Shown piece by piece: positions 25,777-33,125 of a DNA stretch of 64,000 bases (the first letter of the stretch is position 1; each line of letters starts with the position of its first letter). The stretch lies in the NCBI RefSeq assembly GCF_030687395.1, contig NZ_CP117430.1:2108001-2172000 (forward strand), given 5' to 3'. The notes below the pieces were generated by a model. The model worked only from the letters and a program-made list of their open reading frames with translations, did not search any database and was not told the origin of the DNA. The position numbers and the translations under genes are program-made. The stretch comes from Pseudomonas wuhanensis. Its GTDB lineage: Bacteria > Pseudomonadota > Gammaproteobacteria > Pseudomonadales > Pseudomonadaceae.

Positions 25777-28491
25777 TCATGCGCTCTGAAACACCCAGCA
25801 GCGCACGGTTAAGGGTTTGTTGAACATTGCGTTGCCGGCGCTCTGCGAAGCGCGCACCGCGCTATACGTGGGCTTGTTGGTTTCCACCAATTTGTGACTG
25901 CGACTCTCGGTCAGCAGAGTGCGCAAGGTCTTCAGGTCGGCCAGGTTCTGGCGGTGCACGCTGGCCAGCTCGGCGAACTCGTTGAGGTTGATGGCGATCA
26001 ATTTGGGGTCGGTGCTGTGATTGACCTGCGGGCCTTCGCCCAAGCTTTCCAGGTACTCGTAGACCTCCCAGAATTCAGCCACCAGCGGGTGGTCGGCGCT
26101 GATTGCGGTCTGACGTTCCAGGGCCATGGCTGTCAGGGCCTGTTGAGTCGTCACCACCTGGTTTTCATCGAGCGGGCAGACCAGGCATAGGCAATCGACC
26201 AGGGCCATCAACTGGCTGTGGTTTTTAATGATTCGCTCGACGCGGATTTCCTTGAGCTTGCGCAGACGTTGTTCATGAACAAGCACACGCTCGGCGAACT
26301 TCGCCATCACCTGCGCTTCCGCGCGCACTGCCAGCAGCAGAAAGTGGCTCAGGTGCTCGACCGGGATCAGGTTCAAGTTGTCAGCGGCGGCCCGGCTCTC
26401 GGTGGTGACTTCCGGGCGCGCAAAATGCGATTTGATAATCCGGGTCAGGATTGCTTCGGACGCGCTGACATCGGCGTTCTGGCTGATCGCAATAGCGCCA
26501 CGAAACGGGGGCTCGTAGGTTTCGTTACCGCTGGTTTTCATACCCTTGGTACCGAGCGTGCCACCGCCGTAGAAGTCTTTCAGCTCGTCCCAGTCGAAGC
26601 CCTTCGCGTGAGCCTTGTCTGGCTCATTGCGGTCGCCCTCGATCAGCACCACCGGCATGTTGGAAACCTGACCCATGGCTCGCTGTCGGCCGGCGCGTGT
26701 AGATTTCGACGGGTCAAAACCTTCATGCTCGCGGCCCAGCAGTTTCCAAAGGAAGGTGAGAAGCGTGGTCTTGCCGGCGCCGGCTTCGCCCGTGACCTCA
26801 AGGAACGGAAACGACTTGTATTGCGCGCGGATCTGTTCGGCGAACAGCGAGCCGAACCAGAACGCCAGGGCAACAATGCCTTTGGCGCCAAAACACAGCC
26901 ACAACATTGGCAGCCAATCGCTGCGATACACCTTGCTGTCGCGCTGAATGTGCATGGCAATCGACTTCTGCAGCGTCTTGAGCCGCAGTTTGCCGAACTC
27001 GAAAAAGTCCTCCTTGTTCACTTCGCTGACGATACCGCTACGCACAGCGATGTCGCCGAATACGTAGCAGCTGTGCTGTTTGCTGTAGCCAATGAAATCG
27101 ATGGTCTCCACGGTTTTCAGGCCGAAGAGTTGGTCTTTCATGATCTTGTCGAGTTGTTGACCACTGCCGGTGAATACGGCACCGGCGGCCATGCTGAGCA
27201 GTCGCTTTTTGAATTCGCTGGCGGCGGCAACCTGGCCACCGGTGAAGGTGTTTTTGACGCTCCCACTGTCGTGTGGGAAATCAACGCGGAAGTAGTACCA
27301 GGATTCGTCGGTCACTTCGTTGCGTTGGAAATACAGTGCCTGCGGGTAGCAGTTGGCGATCTCGACCACTCCGCCACATTGACGCAGAGCTTTGTCGCGG
27401 CGCTGCTTGTCGTTGAGCAACTGGTCTTCATGGCGCTCGGAGGACTCCAGCGCTTGCATGGCCTTGTTGAACTTCTCCAGGTCCATCTTGAACCAGTACA
27501 ACCGACTGTCGAAGCCGAAGTGAAATTCATGGCGCTCGCGCCAGTCGTACATCAGCACGCCTTTCTCTGAGGCGCTTTCGGCGATCAGAAGGGAGCCATG
27601 GTAGCGAGCCGTGGCCAGGTCTTTTTCGACCTGCTCGGTGCGTTGGGTTTCGTCATCGATGAAGTTCCACCGCTGGTGCAGGTCATTCCAGTCAACCTTG
27701 CGGCTATCTGGTTGGGGGATCTGCGCCGCTTCGCATTCGTAGCCCAATGCGCGGGCCTGACGTACCCAACGCTTGGTGTATTTATGCGCGCCTGGTTCGT
27801 TGTCCAGTGCCCACACCAACTTCGGCAGTTTGCCGCCGCGCTGCCGTGCAAGCTCTTTCAACGACTCTTCGGGATAGGCGCCGGATGACATCGCCGATAC
27901 TGCTGCGATGCCGTTGTGGACCAGAGCAATGGCATCGAAGATGCCCTCGACGATCCATAGCTCGGTAACGTCCAACAACTCGACGCAGGGCGGACACCAC
28001 CAAACACCACGGGGACTGTCGCCGGGTTTGAAGCGGGCTTTCATCTTGCCAAAACGGTGCGGCCGGTCGATCAGCCGTTCCCAGTAGCCGCCCTTGTCTA
28101 GGGCGAAACGCACGGTGGCGCTGCCTGCGTTCAACTCGCCAGAAAAATACGTTTCCTGGGTGAACCAGCCTTGAATCAGATCCAGACGAAAGCCGCGAGC
28201 AAACTCCAGGTAGGCACGCGCCGTGGCGTTGGGATGCTGCTCGGTCGCCGGAGCACGTTTGCTCCAGTCGTCGAACAGGTCTTCGTAGATCTCCTTCACG
28301 TGCCAGGTCTGGCCGCACTTGCCCCGGCCACAACGGATCATCCATGGGTCATCGTGGAAGGCGTACAGCTCCTTTTTCTTGCACGCTGGGCATTCGCCTT
28401 CGCGCATGTATTTGCCCGCTTTGTGCTTGAGGCCGTAATCGGACTGAAGACGTTGCAAGATGTCGGCGCGTAGATCGTGTTTCATGTTCAT
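25777..28491 (-). CDS. Phage primase-helicase (zinc finger, TOPRIM, P-loop ATPase)
   Basis: This large replication protein has 904 residues. It begins with a primase-type zinc finger (C34, C37, C54, C59 in 'CPACKKKELYAF...RCGRGKC'). A TOPRIM segment 'ELWIVEGIFDAIAL' lies near residue 176, and a C-terminal ATPase has Walker A 'GEAGAGKTTLL' near 570 and 'MPVVLIEGD' as Walker B. It should synthesise primers and unwind the origin. P2 itself and, as far as I recall, phiCTX use a gpA-type rolling-circle nickase instead, so this module comes from a different lineage. It dominates the early minus-strand operon. Confidence 0.88.
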   Translation of the reverse strand: MNMKHDLRADILQRLQSDYGLKHKAGKYMREGECPACKKKELYAFHDDPWMIRCGRGKCGQTWHVKEIYEDLFDDWSKRAPATEQHPNATARAYLEFARGFRLDLIQGWFTQETYFSGELNAGSATVRFALDKGGYWERLIDRPHRFGKMKARFKPGDSPRGVWWCPPCVELLDVTELWIVEGIFDAIALVHNGIAAVSAMSSGAYPEESLKELARQRGGKLPKLVWALDNEPGAHKYTKRWVRQARALGYECEAAQIPQPDSRKVDWNDLHQRWNFIDDETQRTEQVEKDLATARYHGSLLIAESASEKGVLMYDWRERHEFHFGFDSRLYWFKMDLEKFNKAMQALESSERHEDQLLNDKQRRDKALRQCGGVVEIANCYPQALYFQRNEVTDESWYYFRVDFPHDSGSVKNTFTGGQVAAASEFKKRLLSMAAGAVFTGSGQQLDKIMKDQLFGLKTVETIDFIGYSKQHSCYVFGDIAVRSGIVSEVNKEDFFEFGKLRLKTLQKSIAMHIQRDSKVYRSDWLPMLWLCFGAKGIVALAFWFGSLFAEQIRAQYKSFPFLEVTGEAGAGKTTLLTFLWKLLGREHEGFDPSKSTRAGRQRAMGQVSNMPVVLIEGDRNEPDKAHAKGFDWDELKDFYGGGTLGTKGMKTSGNETYEPPFRGAIAISQNADVSASEAILTRIIKSHFARPEVTTESRAAADNLNLIPVEHLSHFLLLAVRAEAQVMAKFAERVLVHEQRLRKLKEIRVERIIKNHSQLMALVDCLCLVCPLDENQVVTTQQALTAMALERQTAISADHPLVAEFWEVYEYLESLGEGPQVNHSTDPKLIAINLNEFAELASVHRQNLADLKTLRTLLTESRSHKLVETNKPTYSAVRASQSAGNAMFNKPLTVRCWVFQSA

Positions 28492-28497
28492 CGGGGC

Positions 28498-28731
28498 TTA
28501 CTTCACTTCGCCGAGACTGTGTTTGAGGGCGCCAATCAGGCGTTTTTGCGCGGCCATCACGGGGAAGGCAGTCAGCAGCGAGCCGTGCCGTAGACCCTCG
28601 GGGATCAAGCGAAATCGATCGTCGTACCAGTGCTCGTTGAACTGCATCGCGTACTGGCTGCGTAGCGTTTCGAGCAACGCTTCGGCCTGCGAACGGCTCA
28701 GTTTTGCGTTGATGGCAACGTCGATTTCCAT
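28498..28731 (-). CDS. Small early phage protein
   Basis: This 77-residue protein (from MEIDVAINAKLSRSQAEALLETL) consists of a short strand and helices, with a conserved-looking core 'WYDDRFRLIPEGL'. No family is recognised. It ends seven bases before the primase-helicase start. AGGTGG precedes its ATG, which is preferred over a start ten codons upstream. Confidence 0.65.
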   Translation of the reverse strand: MEIDVAINAKLSRSQAEALLETLRSQYAMQFNEHWYDDRFRLIPEGLRHGSLLTAFPVMAAQKRLIGALKHSLGEVK

Positions 28732-28805
28732 GATCCACCTCGGATTTCGGGCAAAGCTCACCCAAACCCACGGGAAGCGGGGCAGGGCAGGGAGTTAAAA
28801 AAGGA

Positions 28806-29177
28806 TTACTGAGGGTGGTGCTTGGGCGCGGAGTTGCGCTGAGCGAGTAATGTCTGCGGTAGCAGCCTCGCCGGGACGGGGTAACGTAGGTCAGCCCGTG
28901 TATCGATCAAGTGCACGACCGTGCAATCCGGGCTTGTGCCCCAGTCCACACCAATCCACTTGCGCTGATTGATCACCTGCAATTCAGTCCAGGCGTTGTG
29001 CACCAACTGCTGAGCCATGAACACCGGGACTTCCAGTGAAACGGTCATGTGCCGAACGCAGTTGTCGTAGAGCAGATCGGAATCCACCAGGTACTGAGCT
29101 TCGTGTCGTTGCAGGTAGGCAAACGCCGCCCGTTGCATGCTGCTGCGGTAGTCGTGGGTCAACTGTTCATGGTTCAT
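28806..29177 (-). CDS. Early phage protein of unknown function
   Basis: This 123-residue protein begins MNHEQLTHDYRSSMQRAAFAYLQRHEAQY. The middle contains 'RKWIGVDWGTSPDCTVVHLID', which looks like an RNase H-like strand pair but lacks further catalytic acids, so no enzyme is claimed. Its ATG overlaps the stop of the Ogr-like gene (ATGA). It is part of the minus-strand early operon. Confidence 0.65.
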   Translation of the reverse strand: MNHEQLTHDYRSSMQRAAFAYLQRHEAQYLVDSDLLYDNCVRHMTVSLEVPVFMAQQLVHNAWTELQVINQRKWIGVDWGTSPDCTVVHLIDTRADLRYPVPARLLPQTLLAQRNSAPKHHPQ

Positions 29178-29464
29178 TGCGCACACTCCATTTCCATTTG
29201 GTCGAGCAGGTCGGGTTGATCGTTGGCGGTCTTCATCGCGGCGCGGCGCAGAGCGATGTCAGCAACGGGAAGCCTCACGGATGGGTTGGCCATGCCGCTT
29301 GGGCTCATCTCGTGAGTCATTTCGAATTGGGCACGTACTGACCAACCGCAAGCCTCGTTGGTGCATTGCAGGTAGGCCACGCGCAGGAAAATGTGGGTGC
29401 CTTCGCTGGTGCGTATGCGCATGCGGCCTTGGCAGTGAGGGCAGACCAGTTTGTAAGTACTCAT
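29174..29464 (-). CDS. ogr: Ogr/Delta-type late gene activator
   Basis: This 96-residue protein has the Ogr/Delta zinc finger: C-PH-C in 'LVCPHCQGRMRIRTSEG', paired with C-TNEA-C in 'LQCTNEACGWS', followed by a hydrophobic strand. In P2 and P4 such proteins bind dyad elements upstream of late promoters and recruit RNA polymerase. AAGGACC precedes its ATG at 29464. Here it lies inside the early operon rather than beside gene D as in P2. Candidate target sites are reported at 38118, 44411 and 51963. Confidence 0.85.
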   Translation of the reverse strand: MSTYKLVCPHCQGRMRIRTSEGTHIFLRVAYLQCTNEACGWSVRAQFEMTHEMSPSGMANPSVRLPVADIALRRAAMKTANDQPDLLDQMEMECAQ

Positions 29465-29474
29465 GACCGGTCCT

Positions 29475-29666
29475 TTAGAACGTTTCTGCCGCTTCATGAG
29501 CGATGTTCAGCGGAGTGATTGCATCACCGATGGCAATCCTGATGTCAGTGCCTGAGAGTGAATCGTTGGTGGTTGCTGCAATTTCTTTTAATGTGTCCAG
29601 TCGCTGCTGGGCGATGACCAGTAGATCCAGTAAGTGATTTCTTTCTAAATCGGAGATGTAGGTCAT
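29475..29666 (-). CDS. Small phage protein, diverging partner 1
   Basis: This 63-residue helical protein begins MTYISDLERNHLLDLLVIAQQRLDTLKEIA and contains 'GTDIRIAIGDAITPLNIA'. It shares its CATG start with the plus-strand gene at 29665, whose product has the same layout ('AEDIRFAVDDVATALKEI'). The two look like diverged relatives. The ribosome binding site is weak. The function is unknown. Confidence 0.6.
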   Translation of the reverse strand: MTYISDLERNHLLDLLVIAQQRLDTLKEIAATTNDSLSGTDIRIAIGDAITPLNIAHEAAETF

Positions 29667-29883
29667 GACGGCTCACTCAAAAAAGGATGTTGAAAGCTTG
29701 ATGCAGCGCTTGCAGGAGCGGCATGAAGCGCTGGTGGAAATCATGCGTGGTCGCGAATCCATGAAGCTGACTGCTACCGGGGAGGTGCCAGCGCTATTCG
29801 TGAGGGCCGAAGACATCCGCTTTGCGGTGGATGACGTCGCAACAGCGCTGAAAGAGATCAAGGCTCGTCTCGGTAAAGGCTGA
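29665..29883 (+). CDS. Small phage protein, diverging partner 2
   Basis: This 72-residue helical protein begins MTAHSKKDVESLMQRLQERHEALVEIM and contains 'AEDIRFAVDDVATALKEIKARL'. GGAG lies nine bases before the ATG. It is the only plus-strand gene inside the minus-strand early block and overlaps the start of the gene at 29475 by two bases. The similarity of the two products supports coding on both strands. Confidence 0.55.
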   Translation: MTAHSKKDVESLMQRLQERHEALVEIMRGRESMKLTATGEVPALFVRAEDIRFAVDDVATALKEIKARLGKG

Positions 29884-29899
29884 GTACGGCTGCGCATGC

Positions 29900-30376
29900 T
29901 CACCTTCCTTCCGTCGTCTTACTGTGCAGTTGGATGGTCGCCAGCACCTCTGCATAGCGGGCAGACATGTAGTGCATCAATGCTTTGATAATTGCTTCAG
30001 CTTCCCCAGCTTCAATGACTCCATCGTCGAGCGCCTTGGAAATGATCTGATCAACCAAACCGCGCTTGGCTGCCGCTTTGACTGAACGGCTATATAAATC
30101 GATATTGTCTAGGGTTCCCGGCATGGTCAGCGGCACAAACATTCCGCCATACAGCCCGCTGACGTAGTCAGGAAGGAACGTGGTCCCCGCGACTTGTTCC
30201 AAACGATGGATATGGTCATCGGTCAGCGGGCGGCTGCCGGCGTTTTCGTATGCCTGGTTATCAAACTTCTTGATGGTCATGCCGAGTTCGGCAGCGGCAT
30301 ATAGACGCCCGCCGGGGTATGCGCAAATGACTGCACTGACTACATCCTTTCTGTTGGCTAGAACTGAGCGTTTCAT
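29900..30376 (-). CDS. YmfL/CII-type phage regulator
   Basis: This 158-residue protein (from MKRSVLANRKDVVSAVICAYPGGRLYAAAE) has an N-terminal helix-turn-helix-like region, 'LYAAAELGMTIKKFDNQAYENAGSRPL', typical of the YmfL family of putative regulators related to CII. A C-terminal helical part 'KALDDGVIEAGEAEAIIKALMHY' probably oligomerises. GGGAGG precedes the ATG. It is the second gene of the early operon and may act in the lysis-lysogeny switch. Confidence 0.75.
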   Translation of the reverse strand: MKRSVLANRKDVVSAVICAYPGGRLYAAAELGMTIKKFDNQAYENAGSRPLTDDHIHRLEQVAGTTFLPDYVSGLYGGMFVPLTMPGTLDNIDLYSRSVKAAAKRGLVDQIISKALDDGVIEAGEAEAIIKALMHYMSARYAEVLATIQLHSKTTEGR

Positions 30377-30405
30377 CTTCTGGTTTCCTCCCTGAGCCAA
30401 CGGAC

Positions 30406-30618
30406 CTAGTTTGTGACTACGCCGTCTTTGATGCCGAGAAGCACCGCGGCGCGGTGAGCTTCGCCCCGCAGACATTTCTTCTGTCCGTTTAGAACCGCGT
30501 ACACCGTTGACGGATTGAGTTTGTGCTGTTCAGCCCAGTCTTTCGCGGAGAGCCCTTGGTGCGCCAAGCGACTTCGGGCCTCTTGGCATACTTGCTCGGT
30601 GGGGTATGCGTTCGGCAT
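30406..30618 (-). CDS. Small HTH DNA-binding protein, BcepMu gp16-like (Cro/Cox role)
   Basis: This 70-residue protein starts MPNAYPTEQVCQEARSRLAHQG. It has a helix-turn-helix 'LSAKDWAEQHKLNPSTVYAVLNG' of the gp16 phage family. It is the first gene of the early minus-strand operon and is divergent from the repressor gene, the usual place of Cro or Cox. It probably antagonises the repressor and may double as an excision factor. The ATG lies nine bases from a tandem 10-bp repeat that could be its operator. Confidence 0.8.
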   Translation of the reverse strand: MPNAYPTEQVCQEARSRLAHQGLSAKDWAEQHKLNPSTVYAVLNGQKKCLRGEAHRAAVLLGIKDGVVTN

Positions 30619-30626
30619 AGTCTCGT

Positions 30627-30646
30627 TTCGTGTGATTTCGTGTGAT
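30627..30646. promoter_or_regulatory. Tandem 10-bp direct repeat, probable operator
   Basis: TTCGTGTGAT occurs twice head to tail (30627-30636 and 30637-30646), exactly one helical turn apart, between the divergent Cro-like and repressor genes. Proteins bound to both copies would sit on the same face of the DNA. Confidence 0.65.
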
Positions 30647-30660
30647 GACAAGCGCAGTAT

Positions 30661-30678
30661 TTCCCATGATTGTGGGAA
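30661..30678. promoter_or_regulatory. Palindromic operator candidate
   Basis: TTCCCA-tgattg-TGGGAA is a perfect dyad with 6-base arms. A further TGGGAA half-site lies at 30704-30709 across the proposed repressor start. The layout fits autoregulation by the repressor. Confidence 0.65.
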
Positions 30679-30702
30679 TGTCAAACCGCTTTGGAGACGT
30701 TT

Positions 30703-31032
30703 GTGGGAATTGGTGATCGTCTAAAAGAAGAACGCGAACGGTTGGGATTGAATCAGACCGAATTTGCGGCGAAGGCCGGTGCCTCTAAAAACAGTCAGTA
30801 CAACTATGAAAAAGGCGAGCGAAGCCCTGATGCCAGTTACTTGGCAGCAGTGGCTGAGCAGGGAGTTGATGTTCTCTATGTGGTGTCCGGAGAGCGAAAG
30901 CCGGCAGCAGCTGGCAGCCTTACCAGTGACGAGTCGAGCTTGCTGGAGTTTTACCGACTGATGGCTGAACCCGATCGTCAGTCATTGGTACGGATGGCCT
31001 TTGCGCTTGCGAAGGCAGCAGGTCACGCATAG
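30703..31032 (+). CDS. Phage repressor, HTH_3 type
   Basis: This 109-residue protein (GTG start, MGIGDRLKEERERLG) has a lambda-type helix-turn-helix 'LNQTEFAAKAGASKNSQYNYEKGERSPDASYL' at about 15-47. A short C-terminal helical part probably dimerises. There is no LexA-like peptidase domain, so induction would not use RecA self-cleavage. I chose the GTG because GGAG lies seven bases before it; a TTG 33 bases upstream lies inside the operator. It is the likely C-type immunity repressor. Confidence 0.82.
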   Translation: MGIGDRLKEERERLGLNQTEFAAKAGASKNSQYNYEKGERSPDASYLAAVAEQGVDVLYVVSGERKPAAAGSLTSDESSLLEFYRLMAEPDRQSLVRMAFALAKAAGHA

Positions 31033-31217
31033 CACATGCCCACAAGCGGGGTTAAACTGTATGACAGTCACATTGTGAAATGTAGTCGTACCAGTTTGTA
31101 ATTGATTAGGGCTGGTGGCACGCCTCAACGTGCACAAAATTGGCTGTTCTCTGGGTGAGCTTTTTTGAGGTGCTGTGTTGGCACCGGGCGCCCATTGCGT
31201 GTGAAAGGAGTAATCGC

Positions 31218-31379
31218 ATGTTGGAGAACAGTGTGTCGAAAACCGAAGTTTCAGTAGTTTATACTGGTTCTCTGAGCGAGCAGGAACAAACGTTGCTGAC
31301 TAAGTTCCGGCGGATAAGTGAGCAGCGCCAACAGGATATTCTGCGACTTTTAGAGGTATTCACTCAGTTCCCTGAGTAG
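31218..31379 (+). CDS. Small protein downstream of the repressor
   Basis: This 53-residue protein begins MLENSVSKTEVSVVYTGSLSEQEQTLLTKF and ends in an amphipathic helix 'EQRQQDILRLLEVF'. A strong AAAGGAG site precedes the ATG. It follows the repressor on the same strand and overlaps the end of the convergent gene D by 20 bases. The C-terminal pattern resembles the dimerisation tails of small repressors, but no DNA-binding motif is visible. Confidence 0.65.
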   Translation: MLENSVSKTEVSVVYTGSLSEQEQTLLTKFRRISEQRQQDILRLLEVFTQFPE

Positions 31380-32682
31380 GTTGGAGCAGACCCCGGCTAG
31401 GTGCTGGGGTTTTATGCTGGATCTGCCTCACCCATTTTTTCCACTCTCGATCCACTGCACGCTTTGCTGTCCTTTCATTCGCATACAACCACCGCAGCCG
31501 CCGCGGCTTGCTCTGATCCCCCGCTGTCACCGTCTTTTCCTTCCCGGTCTTCTTGTCGCGGTAGTACGCGATGATTCCCGTGAAGTCGCCCTTGTTCTCT
31601 TCAGCCAGATCCTCAACCGTGTCCTCGGGCAACTTGCTCTCCAGCTCCAGACTGACGGTGTAGCCGTTGTCCGCGCTGAGGGTGTGCTGCACGTTGCCTC
31701 CGTACCAGATGATTTCGTCGATCTCCGACTTCACGCCCTGGAGCGTATAGGTCAGCTCCGGGATCAGATCCGGCCGGCCAATGGCCAGGGTGTAGCTGAG
31801 GGTGGCGCTGCCGCGTTGCAGGCGATTGAACTCGGCACGGGCAGCGCGCAGGGCGGACTGGCGGTCGCTGTAGGTATGGCGCAGATCCTTGAGGTTTTCG
31901 CCGCCGCCGGCAATGGCTTCCTGTTTCTTGGCGCTGTTCACGTCGTAGAAGTAGGCGCGCACGCCGTCGTAGCTGTCGCGGTCGGCTTGCAGGTAGCGGT
32001 GCCGGTCGCCATCGGCGCGGGTCAGGGTGATGTGGGGCAGCTCCGCGCCACTGGCAGTCTTGCCGCCGCCGGCCGGGAGGCACAGCAGGCAGCCGGCCTT
32101 GACTGTAACCACGGCGTCAAACTCTTCCCCCACACGACTGATCAGATTGGCGTCGGATTCGTTGGCCTGGTCGAGTTGCAGGATGGGCAACCCATCCAGG
32201 GCGCCGGCAATGGTCGCGGTCAGGCCGTTGCTTTGGGCGATGTCCCCCAGGACGTCGCCCAAAGTAGTGTTGCTCCAACTGCGTTCGCGCTTGGTTTTTA
32301 AGCCTTTGCGCAGATCTGCAGACCGAGCGCGAATACTCAGCACATCCGGTGCGCCGCTGTGTTCAGTTTCGTCGACCGTGTAGGTGCCCTTATCGACCAG
32401 ACCAGTATCGCTCCAGCCAAGCCAAAGGTGGATCACCGCGCCCTTAGGTGGGATGGCCAGCAGCCCGTCATGATCGCTGAGGGTGAGGCTGAGTTGGTCC
32501 GCCTCGATCCCCCGGTTGTCGGTCAGGTCCAGGCTCATCAGCCGCGGACTGATCAGTTTGGCTATGTCGTTGCCGTCGACGGTAATTCGAAACGCTGGCA
32601 CTGGGTACCCGGCCTCGCGACGGTAACGTTCCACGGCGTCATCCAGAAAGCCTGTGACCCTGGAGAGGGCGGCATCGATCAC
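31360..32682 (-). CDS. D: P2 gpD-like tail protein (baseplate hub)
   Basis: This 440-residue late-control/tail protein is homologous in position and pattern to P2 gpD, a structural component at the tail tip. Characteristic stretches are 'FRITVDGNDIAKLISPRLMSLDLTDN' and 'DQLSLTLSDHDG', plus a central 'LGDVLGDIAQSNGLTATI'. The C-terminus is basic and carries an extension, 'YRDKKTGKEKTVTAGDQ'. It is the last gene of the tail operon and its ATG overlaps the stop of U. Confidence 0.9.
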   Translation of the reverse strand: MIDAALSRVTGFLDDAVERYRREAGYPVPAFRITVDGNDIAKLISPRLMSLDLTDNRGIEADQLSLTLSDHDGLLAIPPKGAVIHLWLGWSDTGLVDKGTYTVDETEHSGAPDVLSIRARSADLRKGLKTKRERSWSNTTLGDVLGDIAQSNGLTATIAGALDGLPILQLDQANESDANLISRVGEEFDAVVTVKAGCLLCLPAGGGKTASGAELPHITLTRADGDRHRYLQADRDSYDGVRAYFYDVNSAKKQEAIAGGGENLKDLRHTYSDRQSALRAARAEFNRLQRGSATLSYTLAIGRPDLIPELTYTLQGVKSEIDEIIWYGGNVQHTLSADNGYTVSLELESKLPEDTVEDLAEENKGDFTGIIAYYRDKKTGKEKTVTAGDQSKPRRLRWLYANERTAKRAVDREWKKWVRQIQHKTPAPSRGLLQPTQGTE

Positions 32683-33119
32683 AGCAACGATCTCATGATG
32701 CTGACACCTGCGTTGGTACCGGCACCGAGCAGGTCTATCCGATCATCGTCGATGCGTTTGAGGCTGATGGAAAATTCGATACGGCGTGGTGTGCCGTCGC
32801 GGAAGAAGATGGTTTTGGTCTCGCTCAGGCTCTCAATGATCCACAGGCCATAGATCCGGCCGCTGCCTTCAACCACGGGCCATGCCTTGCCGGTATTGGC
32901 CATCAGGCGCACGGCGTCGAGGCTGAGAGCACTACCAGCCAACTCGGGGAGGATGACGCCGGGAAGGGTGATCGAGTCGTCACCGCGCCCGACAAACTGC
33001 CGCGCTGGCGCTGCTCCGAAGCGATTATTGCTGGCGTGGCGCCATTCGGTTTGGCGTTGCAACTCCTGGTAGGCTGCAGTGGAGAGGCTGAACACGAACA
33101 TGCCCAAGGCAAGCATCAT
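32679..33119 (-). CDS. U: P2 gpU-like tail terminator protein
   Basis: This 146-residue protein begins MMLALGMFVFSLSTAAYQELQRQTEWRHA, the typical P2 gpU start, and contains 'DSITLPGVILPELAG' and 'RRIEFSISLKRIDDD'. In P2 gpU is needed for tail completion. It overlaps D by four bases and lies six bases after T. Confidence 0.9.
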   Translation of the reverse strand: MMLALGMFVFSLSTAAYQELQRQTEWRHASNNRFGAAPARQFVGRGDDSITLPGVILPELAGSALSLDAVRLMANTGKAWPVVEGSGRIYGLWIIESLSETKTIFFRDGTPRRIEFSISLKRIDDDRIDLLGAGTNAGVSIMRSLL

Positions 33120-33125
33120 GGGGAT

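Noticed and set aside
26218..27570. 450-codon plus-strand frame inside the primase-helicase gene
   Set aside because: The minus-strand product has zinc finger, TOPRIM and Walker motifs; the other strand has none.
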